A stretch of 64,000 nt of DNA from Salinicola socius (GTDB taxonomy: Bacteria > Pseudomonadota > Gammaproteobacteria > Pseudomonadales > Halomonadaceae). Of this stretch, positions 57,940 through 64,000 are shown piece after piece (the first letter of the stretch is position 1; every line of letters begins with the position of its first letter). The DNA lies in NCBI RefSeq assembly GCF_001937195.1, contig NZ_MSDO01000017.1, forward strand, positions 62,001 to 126,000, in the 5' to 3' direction. The notes below the pieces were generated by a model. The model was given only the letters and a program-made list of their open reading frames with translations. It did not search any database and was not told where the DNA came from. The position numbers were made by a program, and so were the translations under genes.

Positions 57940-59100
57940 ATGACGACTTCCCGCGAGCTGCTGACCCGCCTGATCGGCTTCGACACCGTCTCCCGCCATT
58001 CCAATCTCGAGCTGATCGATTTCGTCGAGCGTTATCTGGCCTCGCACGGCGTCCCGGCCCAGCGCCTGACCAATGCCGATGGCGACAAGGCCAATCTGCT
58101 GGCTCGTATCGGCCCGGCCGTCGAAGGCGGCGTGGTGCTCTCCGGTCATACCGACGTGGTGCCGGTCGACGGCCAGCCATGGAGCAGCGATCCGTTCACC
58201 CTGACCGACAAGGGCGACGGCCGTCTGTACGGTCGTGGAAGCTGCGACATGAAGGGGTTTCTCGCCTGCGCCCTGGCGCGGGTTCCCGAGTGGCAGGCAC
58301 TGGACCTCGAGCGACCGATCTACCTCGCCTTTTCGTTCGATGAGGAGATCGGCTGTCTCGGCGCGCCGTTGATGATCGAGCGGCTGATGGCCGACGAGCC
58401 ACTACCCGGCGCCGTCTTTATCGGCGAACCCACCTCGATGCAGCCGGTGGTCGCGCAGAAAGGGATCACCACGATGCGCACCAAGGTGACCGGCAAGGAG
58501 TCGCACTCCAGCCAGATCCATCAAGGCGTCTCGGCGATTCACGTCGCGGCCAAACTGGTGACGCGAATCGAGGCGATCATGCAGGAGCTGGTCGACGAGG
58601 GCGCGTTGGAGCATGTCTTCAACGTGCAGCACTCGAGCCTGCACGTCGGTCTGATCGAAGGCGGTACCGCAATCAATATCATGGCGCGCCACTGCCAGTT
58701 CGACTGGGAGATTCGTCACCTGCCCAGTGACGGCTTCGATGCCGTGTTCGCGCGCTTCGAGCGCTACGCCAGGACACTCGAAGCCGAGCTGCAACGGCGG
58801 GCACCGGAGATGTGCATCGTCACCGAGCAGCTGATCGATACCGTGCCGGCGCTTGCCGATCGTGACAACGCGCCGGCTCTGGCTCTCTGTCGCGAACTGC
58901 TCGACGTCCCCGGTGTCGAGACCGGCGGTGTTGCCTACGCCACCGAGGGCGGCCAGTTCCAGCGCGTCGGCCTGCCGACCATCGTCTGCGGCCCGGGCAG
59001 CATCGAGCAGGCGCATCAGCCAGACGAGTACATCGAGATCGGCCAGCTCGAAGCCGGGGACCGCTTTATGCGACGACTGGGGGAGCGACTGGCCAGGTAA
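57940..59100 (+). CDS. argE: acetylornithine deacetylase
   Basis: Hydrolyses N-acetylornithine to ornithine in the linear arginine pathway. The 386-residue M20 metallopeptidase-fold enzyme has zinc ligands H70 (SGHTDVVPVDG, with D72), D103 (GRGSCDMKG) and the E135/E136 pair (FSFDEEIG). The dimerisation domain carries TGKESHSSQIHQGVSAIHVA, typical of ArgE. The start at 57940 follows GGAGCC by 6 bases; the open frame upstream overlaps wrbA promoter DNA. Other M20 deacylases remain possible, but length and motifs fit ArgE best. Confidence 0.92.
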   Translation: MTTSRELLTRLIGFDTVSRHSNLELIDFVERYLASHGVPAQRLTNADGDKANLLARIGPAVEGGVVLSGHTDVVPVDGQPWSSDPFTLTDKGDGRLYGRGSCDMKGFLACALARVPEWQALDLERPIYLAFSFDEEIGCLGAPLMIERLMADEPLPGAVFIGEPTSMQPVVAQKGITTMRTKVTGKESHSSQIHQGVSAIHVAAKLVTRIEAIMQELVDEGALEHVFNVQHSSLHVGLIEGGTAINIMARHCQFDWEIRHLPSDGFDAVFARFERYARTLEAELQRRAPEMCIVTEQLIDTVPALADRDNAPALALCRELLDVPGVETGGVAYATEGGQFQRVGLPTIVCGPGSIEQAHQPDEYIEIGQLEAGDRFMRRLGERLAR

Positions 59101-59134
59101 CCATCGACGTCAACGCTCTCACCATCAGTGCGCT

Positions 59135-59173
59135 CTCCGTCAACGCCACCTCCGTCAACGCCACCTCCGTCAC
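59135..59173. repeat. 15-bp tandem repeat upstream of the AIG2-like gene
   Basis: CTCCGTCAACGCCAC occurs twice perfectly (59135-59149, 59150-59164) with a third partial unit to 59173, and a degenerate unit before. It fills most of the 88-base gap between argE and the next gene. Confidence 0.9.
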
Positions 59174-59188
59174 CGGAAATCCTGAATC

Positions 59189-59581
59189 ATGCCCATACCG
59201 GCTCTCGCCATTCGCCGAACCCCGCTGGTCGCTGTCTACGGAACCTTGAAGCGTGGCCTTCGCAATCATCACTGGCTCGACGGCGCCGAATTCGTCGGCG
59301 AAGACATCCTCACCAGCGTCACGCTCTACGATCTTGGTCCCTATCCGGGAGCCCGGGCCGAAACCTCACGCGGTGTGGAAATCGAAGTGTTCCGCGTCGA
59401 CGCTGACTGCCTGGAAGGTCTGGACCGGCTGGAGGATTACCGCGTGGCGCAGCCGACCGCCGGTGACTACGATCGCGCGATCTATACGACCGCTCATGGC
59501 CTTGCCTGGCTCTATCTCTACAACCGGGACGTGGCGGGCTGCCCGGTGATTCGTGAGGGCGGCTGGCCGGCGGGGGCGTGA
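59189..59581 (+). CDS. gamma-glutamylcyclotransferase/AIG2-like protein
   Basis: A 130-residue protein of the gamma-glutamylcyclotransferase-like fold. The substrate loop VYGTLKRGLRNHHWL is the family signature, and the usual catalytic glutamate is probably in the PGARAETSRGVEIEVF region, followed by DRLEDY. Members cyclise gamma-glutamyl amines or are uncharacterised. The ribosome site is weak. A 15-bp tandem repeat lies directly upstream and the MITE copy directly downstream. Confidence 0.87.
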   Translation: MPIPALAIRRTPLVAVYGTLKRGLRNHHWLDGAEFVGEDILTSVTLYDLGPYPGARAETSRGVEIEVFRVDADCLEGLDRLEDYRVAQPTAGDYDRAIYTTAHGLAWLYLYNRDVAGCPVIREGGWPAGA

Positions 59582-59596
59582 CGGACGCTGGTGCTA

Positions 59597-59767
59597 CGCT
59601 CTGTCTGAAAAATGCCTGCGCTCGCCCATCCGGCGTTAAAAATTGACTGGTGCGCCAGCCCGATCAAAATGCTCATTTACACCTCGTAAACTCCGCTTTT
59701 TCGTCAATTTTTGCCGTAGCTACGCGCCCCGGTCTTGCCATCGCTCGCCGATTGTTCAGACAGAGCT
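59597..59767. mobile_element. MITE-like repeat element, copy 2
   Basis: A 171-bp element, reverse complement of the copy at 38.8 kb. Its termini are GCTCTGTCTGAAAAAT (59598-59613) and ATTGTTCAGACAGAGC (59751-59766), the latter with one mismatch. TA flanks both ends (59595-59596 and 59768-59769). It differs from copy 1 mainly by an extra 16 bp (GGTGCGCCAGCCCGAT, near 59652). The right end abuts the AraC-type gene, whose TAA stop shares the element boundary. Confidence 0.85.
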
Positions 59768-60828
59768 TACTGGTTGCGCTTCCGGCTTCGCCACTGTCGT
59801 GGGCTTGCACCATGCCAACGTCGGAACGCTCTCGAAAACGCGCTCGCCTCGGAAAAACCCAGCAGTAGCGCTATCTCCGAAATCGACAGGTGTGGCTGAC
59901 AAAGGTAGTGATCGGCCATTTCCCGGCGCACGGCGTCCAGCAATCCACTGAAGCTGACGCCCTCGCGGTTGAGACGCCGCTGCAGCGACCAGCTCGACAG
60001 GTCGAGACGGTGGGCCGTGCCTTCCAGCGTCGGTTCCCCTATCGAGAGCAACTGGCGAATCTGGTCCCGCACCCGATCGACCAGCCCCTGCGGCGTTCTC
60101 TGTCCATCGAGGCGACGAATTGCGTCGACGATCACGCCCAGCAGCAACGGATCGCTATCGGGCATCGACCGAGTCAGGTCGCGCTTGGGGATCAGCATCG
60201 AATTGAGCGGTTGATCGAAATAGACCTGGGCATCGAATGACTTGCAGTGGTCGTGCCACTGCTCCGGGCGCGGGTGTTCGAACATGACCGCCCGCGGGGC
60301 CCAGTTCGCCCCGGCAGCGTAACGGATCAGATTGAGCGCCATGCCCATGGTCAGTTCGGCATCCTGGCGCCGACACAGGATTCGACCATGGCGCACCTGG
60401 TAGTCGAGCCGCCAGCAGTCGTCGACATCCACCAAGCGGATCAAGGTGTCATGCTGATGGTAGGGAAAGGCGCTCACCCAGTTGTGCAGGGCGGATTCGA
60501 GCGTCGAGGAGCAGAGCCCGATATAGCCGATCAGTCCCAGCGCCTGCGGCTTGAACTGCTGACCGTAGTAGAGGCCGAAGTTGTCGCACCGGGAGTCCCG
60601 CGCGGCGGTCTCCATCACCCGACAGTAGTTGTCGAGGCTCAGGCTGAGCGTCGGCTGGACCAGCAACTCGGGGTCGACGCCACTGATACCGAGAATCCGG
60701 TCGGCGTCGCCACCGTGACGAGCGATGAAATCGCAGAGCCCGCTGGCCGCCGCCGACAGCACGCCACGGTTGCCGGCTCCCGCACCCACGATGGCCCCGG
60801 GCTCAAGCGAGAATCGCGATAGATCCAT
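59767..60828 (-). CDS. AraC family transcriptional regulator
   Basis: A 353-residue regulator. The N-terminal 240 residues match the arabinose-binding-like domain of the OruR/ArgR-type AraC group (LSLDNYCRVMETAARDS, LIGYIGLCSSTLESAL). The C-terminal double HTH has LDLSSWSLQRRLNREGVSF and SISEIALLLGFSEASAFSRA. It lies next to a kinase, PLP enzyme and permease for an amino-alcohol-like compound and probably activates them. The stop codon TAA at 59769-59767 lies on the edge of the MITE, so the final base of the gene is supplied by the element. Confidence 0.9.
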   Translation of the reverse strand: MDLSRFSLEPGAIVGAGAGNRGVLSAAASGLCDFIARHGGDADRILGISGVDPELLVQPTLSLSLDNYCRVMETAARDSRCDNFGLYYGQQFKPQALGLIGYIGLCSSTLESALHNWVSAFPYHQHDTLIRLVDVDDCWRLDYQVRHGRILCRRQDAELTMGMALNLIRYAAGANWAPRAVMFEHPRPEQWHDHCKSFDAQVYFDQPLNSMLIPKRDLTRSMPDSDPLLLGVIVDAIRRLDGQRTPQGLVDRVRDQIRQLLSIGEPTLEGTAHRLDLSSWSLQRRLNREGVSFSGLLDAVRREMADHYLCQPHLSISEIALLLGFSEASAFSRAFRRWHGASPRQWRSRKRNQ

Positions 60829-61014
60829 GAACCTTTACCTGCTGGAGCGATTGTCGTTGTTGATCAGCAAGTTTCATACCAACTGCCGGGCAGGGCCCGG
60901 CGCGCCCTGCCAACGTCGCCTTCAAGGACGGCAACGTGACGGGTTCGCTTCGGAAAGGCCGTGCCCGGTCGCTCGCCCATGGGGCAGGCTGCATGCCGGC
61001 TGCACCCGTTCGGA

Positions 61015-62058
61015 TCATTCGGCACCGACCGGCAGATTGCCCTCCAGATAGCGCCTCACCAATCGAACCGAGTGGTCTGCCCAGTCTGGACCGAGATCCG
61101 CGGCCTGCCGGGTCTGAGCATGGGACCCCGACCAAGCGAGCAGCTGGATGCGTCGCTGGGCGATCATCGTCGGCACGATAGCGAGGTCGGCCTGCTCGAG
61201 CGGTTCGACCTCGCGATATCCCGCGAGCCACTCCTCGACCCACCGGCCCGCACGCGGATGATGCTCCTCGAAACTCAGCGCCGCCGCGAGATCGTGCAGA
61301 TACCAGCCGAAACCGCAGTCGTCGAAATCGATGATACGGGTGGCGTTGCCCTCGATGAGCAGGTTGGTCAGGCGCAGATCGGCATGAATCAGTCCATAGC
61401 GCCGGGGCGATCGGCCGTAGGCTTCCAGTTCGGCGCCGATACGCTCGATCGCCGCCGCGATCACCGGGTGATCGCCAGCCTTCAGGTTGGGCGCATCCTG
61501 CCAGCGTCCCCAGTGGCCGCGCTCGCCGACCATGGTCTGGTGATTCCAGACGATGCGCTGGAATCCCGGCGGCCGCTTCCAGTGGCGGCTGTGGCGATGC
61601 AGGTGGGCCGTGATCCCGCCGAGGCGGCGAAACGCCTGAGGATCGACGGCATTGGTGGGCATGTCTCCGGCGATCCAGCCGAACAGCACCGCATGGCGCT
61701 GGCCCTCTTCGTCACCGCTCTCCTCCTCCAGAGACAGCGTCAGCACCGTCTCGCCATCGCGGGTCGCGACCGGCTCCGGCACTTGGTAGCCGGCGTCACG
61801 CAGCGCGGCCAGCCAGGCCAGCTCGCTGACGATATCCTCGCGCCGATGGTAACCGCCCCGGTGCAGGCGCATCGCATAACGCCGCCCCGCCGGCCCCTGC
61901 ATCACGAAGGTGGCGTTCTCGGAGCGGCACAGCAGCCGCACCTCGCCGCGCACGTCGTCGGGATAGCGCTGGCTGGCCGCCACGGCCAGGCGCATCAGGG
62001 TGTCGTCGTCGAGGGAATCGGCCTGGGGCACGGTCGAGAGCGAAACCAAGTCAGCCAT
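61015..62058 (-). CDS. APH-fold small-molecule kinase (phosphotransferase family)
   Basis: A 347-residue kinase of the aminoglycoside phosphotransferase/choline kinase superfamily. The catalytic loop is HADLRLTNLLIEG (H225, D227) and the metal-binding motif is RIIDFDDCGFGW. It is not expected to be a drug-resistance enzyme: it stands beside a class III PLP enzyme and an ethanolamine-type permease. Relatives phosphorylate hydroxylysine, ethanolamine or other amino alcohols. The start at 62058 follows AGGAG by 7 bases. Divergent from the PLP gene across 259 bases. Confidence 0.88.
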   Translation of the reverse strand: MADLVSLSTVPQADSLDDDTLMRLAVAASQRYPDDVRGEVRLLCRSENATFVMQGPAGRRYAMRLHRGGYHRREDIVSELAWLAALRDAGYQVPEPVATRDGETVLTLSLEEESGDEEGQRHAVLFGWIAGDMPTNAVDPQAFRRLGGITAHLHRHSRHWKRPPGFQRIVWNHQTMVGERGHWGRWQDAPNLKAGDHPVIAAAIERIGAELEAYGRSPRRYGLIHADLRLTNLLIEGNATRIIDFDDCGFGWYLHDLAAALSFEEHHPRAGRWVEEWLAGYREVEPLEQADLAIVPTMIAQRRIQLLAWSGSHAQTRQAADLGPDWADHSVRLVRRYLEGNLPVGAE

Positions 62059-62317
62059 GGGAGATCTCCTGTCAGTCATCCGCCTGCGAGCGAGGCGTTG
62101 TCGATGCCCACAGCATGAGAGGCTCGGACGGATACGGCTTGACCCTGGATGGCGAACCTTTGACCCAGGAGAACAGTTAGCCACCAGACGGGCCCGGCTT
62201 GACCGTAAGACGCGGCCAGCGATGCTCCGCGGTCAAGTCCTGATCGAGCCAGCCGAGGCATCATGCGAGTCATCGAGCCAGTGCGACGCTCAAGACATCA
62301 CTGCCCAGGAGAGACCG

Positions 62318-63628
62318 ATGCTCAAGACCAACGCCTTCGACGCCAGCGCCGGCGATATCGTCGCCGCGGAGAAACTGGAGATGATCGAGCGCCGCCGGCG
62401 CCTGCTCGGCCCGGCCTACCAGCTGTTCTACAAGGACCCGCTGCATCTGGTCCGCGGCGAAGGGGTGTGGGTTTTCGACGCCGACGGTCGGCGCTATCTC
62501 GACGTCTACAACAACGTGCCCTCGGTGGGACACTGCCATCCGCACGTGCTGGCGGCACTGACCCACCAGGCGGGGCTGCTCAACACCCACACTCGCTACC
62601 TGCACGACAATGTGCTGGATTTCGCCGAGAAGCTGGTCGGTACCATGCCGGACGAACTCAGCCAGGTGATGTTCACCTGTACCGGCAGCGAGGCCAACGA
62701 TCTGGCCCTGCGTATCGCCGAGGACTATACCGGCGGCACCGGCGTGATCGTCACCGAGTACAGCTATCACGGCATGACCAAGTCGATCGCCGCCCTCTCG
62801 GCGTCGATGGGCCCTTACGTCAAGCTCGATCGCGACGCCCGCGCCATCCCGGCGCCGATCCACGATCCCGCCCACCCGGCAGCGGTCGGCAAGCGCTTCG
62901 CCGCCGATGTCAGGGCGGCGATCGCCGACATGCAGCGCCACGGCATCAAGCCCGCTGCCCTGCTCATCGATACTTTCTTCACCAGCGATGGCGGCTTCTT
63001 CGACCCGCCGGGCTTCCTGCAGGAGGCGGTCGAGGCGATCCGCGATGCCGACGGACTCTACATCGCCGACGAGGTACAGCCCGGCTACGGCCGCAGCGGC
63101 GAGCACATGTGGGGCTTCCAGCGCCACGGCCTGGTGCCGGATCTGGTGACACTGGGCAAACCGATGGGCAACGGCCACCCAATGGCCGCGACCGTGGTCA
63201 AGCCGCAGATCCTCGAGCGCTTCGGCGGCGAATCGAGCTACTTCAACACCTTTGGCGGCAACACCGTCTCCGCCGCGGTTGGCCTGGCGGTTCTGGAAGT
63301 GATCGAGCAAGAGAACCTGCTGCCGTCGATCCGACAGGCCGGCAAGGCCATCGTCGACGGGATCGCCGCGCTCGCGATGCGCTATCCCGTTCTTGCCAAC
63401 GTGCGTGGCGTGGGCCTCTACGCGAGCGTCGAGATCGTCGATGCCGAGGGCCAGCCGGATGCCGCGATGGCGCTCTCGATCGTCAACGGCCTGCGTGACG
63501 AGGGCGTGCTGATCGGCGCCATCGGGCCGCACTCGAACATCCTGAAGATTCGCCCGCCGCTAGTATTCAAGACAGAACACAGCCGGATGCTGGTGACAGG
63601 ACTGGAGACGGTACTCTCGCGCCTGTGA
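62318..63628 (+). CDS. class III PLP-dependent enzyme, aminotransferase or phospho-lyase
   Basis: A 436-residue fold type I class III enzyme. The internal aldimine lysine is K281 (TLGKPMGNGHP), with DEVQPGYGRSG near 255 and TGSEANDLALRIA near 130. The sequence has the character of the AGXT2L/ETNPPL group (LYIADEVQPGYGR, MGNGHPMAATV), whose members eliminate phosphate and ammonia from phosphoethanolamine or phosphohydroxylysine rather than transaminate. AGGAGAG precedes the ATG at 62318. Probably partners the divergent kinase and the permease immediately downstream. Confidence 0.88.
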   Translation: MLKTNAFDASAGDIVAAEKLEMIERRRRLLGPAYQLFYKDPLHLVRGEGVWVFDADGRRYLDVYNNVPSVGHCHPHVLAALTHQAGLLNTHTRYLHDNVLDFAEKLVGTMPDELSQVMFTCTGSEANDLALRIAEDYTGGTGVIVTEYSYHGMTKSIAALSASMGPYVKLDRDARAIPAPIHDPAHPAAVGKRFAADVRAAIADMQRHGIKPAALLIDTFFTSDGGFFDPPGFLQEAVEAIRDADGLYIADEVQPGYGRSGEHMWGFQRHGLVPDLVTLGKPMGNGHPMAATVVKPQILERFGGESSYFNTFGGNTVSAAVGLAVLEVIEQENLLPSIRQAGKAIVDGIAALAMRYPVLANVRGVGLYASVEIVDAEGQPDAAMALSIVNGLRDEGVLIGAIGPHSNILKIRPPLVFKTEHSRMLVTGLETVLSRL

Positions 63629-63683
63629 AAGGGCCGGCTCCCCATCAAAAGTGCTTTATCAGCCACTCATGACGGAGAACGAC

Positions 63684-64000
63684 ATGTCATTGCCGACAAC
63701 AACAAATATGCTGAAGCCGACACTGGGCCCGATACAACTATGGGGGATCGCCGTCGGGCTGGTGATTTCAGGCGAGTACTTCGGCTGGAGCTATGGCTGG
63801 GGCGTCGCCGGCACCCTGGGCTTTTTGGTGACAACGCTCATGATCGCCACCATGTATAGCTGCTTCATCTTCAGCTACACCGAGCTGACCACCGCCATTC
63901 CCCACGCCGGCGGCCCCTTTGCGTTCAGCCGCCGCGCCTTCGGGGAGTTCGGCGGCATGATCGCCGGGATGGCCACGCTGATCGAATTCGTGTTCGCCCC
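63684..64000 (+). CDS. ethanolamine-type APC permease, partial (C-terminus beyond right edge)
   Basis: The first 105 codons of an amino acid/polyamine/organocation permease. The segment ISGEYFGWSYGWGVAGTLGF is characteristic of the ethanolamine permease group (TC 2.A.3.5), followed by TELTTAIPHAGGPFAFSRRAFG. Two to three hydrophobic segments are visible. GGAGAACGAC precedes the ATG. Lies 55 bases after the PLP enzyme on the same strand, so probably one transcript. The frame is open at the window end. Confidence 0.88.
   Translation, partial: MSLPTTTNMLKPTLGPIQLWGIAVGLVISGEYFGWSYGWGVAGTLGFLVTTLMIATMYSCFIFSYTELTTAIPHAGGPFAFSRRAFGEFGGMIAGMATLIEFVFA

Noticed and set aside
61015-62058. Aminoglycoside resistance gene
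   Set aside because: The APH fold is shared with metabolic kinases, and the neighbours (PLP enzyme, ethanolamine-type permease, AraC) point to amino-alcohol metabolism.

Overview
The window is one stretch of a high-GC gammaproteobacterial chromosome, most likely Halomonadaceae (Halomonas/Salinicola-like). This is inferred from the detached trpGDC operon, the uvrY-uvrC-pgsA-tRNA(Gly,Cys,Leu) synteny, recCBD order, the TrkA-N-tailed Na+/H+ antiporter and the overall protein character; I could not run a search. There is no prophage, CRISPR array or intact insertion sequence. The only mobile-looking DNA is a pair of short MITE-like elements, at about 38.8 kb and 59.6 kb in opposite orientation.

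Layout. 0-7 kb: serS (cut by the left edge), a YdiJ-type FAD/Fe-S dehydrogenase, trxC and a CPA1 antiporter. 7.2-10.1 kb: trpC, trpD and trpG on the minus strand, preceded by a trp attenuator with a leader peptide carrying three consecutive Trp codons. 10.1-11.7 kb: a Crp-type regulator, a small unknown gene and tRNA-Ala. 12.1-15.8 kb: uvrY/gacA, uvrC, pgsA and three tRNA genes. 16.3-18.4 kb: dusA and an M14 deacylase.

18.5-27.9 kb holds the most unusual block. It combines relatives of riboflavin and pterin enzymes (a GTP cyclohydrolase II with a foreign N-terminus, a stand-alone RibD reductase domain, a PTPS/QueD-like protein missing most catalytic residues, a creatininase-family amidohydrolase) with membrane and glycoconjugate enzymes (GT4 glycosyltransferase, methyltransferase, flippase-like membrane protein, CDP-alcohol phosphatidyltransferase, short MDR dehydrogenase, YceI lipocalin-like protein). 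It looks like an uncharacterised pathway turning GTP into a modified, perhaps lipid-linked or glycosylated, pyrimidine or pteridine. The creatininase gene is translationally coupled to recD.

27.9-37.7 kb: recC-recB-recD on the minus strand, each overlapping the next by ATGA, with a G9 tract and a hexanucleotide repeat at the recC/recB junction. 37.8-44.9 kb: an EamA permease, a MITE, an amidoligase plus class I glutaminase pair, two tandem paralogous MHS transporters, an OsmC-type peroxidase and tpx. 45-53.3 kb: DUF1415, an aldo/keto reductase, a secreted alpha/beta hydrolase, nfi and sbcD-sbcC. 53.4-56.9 kb: a ROK repressor divergent from a xylose dehydrogenase-like SDR and a sugar/H+ symporter, with a XylR-like operator. 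57-59.6 kb: wrbA, argE and an AIG2-type protein. 59.8-64 kb: an AraC regulator, an APH-fold kinase, a class III PLP enzyme and the start of an ethanolamine-type permease, together suggesting amino-alcohol use through a phosphorylated intermediate.

Several gene boundaries carry short tandem duplications (units of 6-16 bp), a recurring feature of this DNA.
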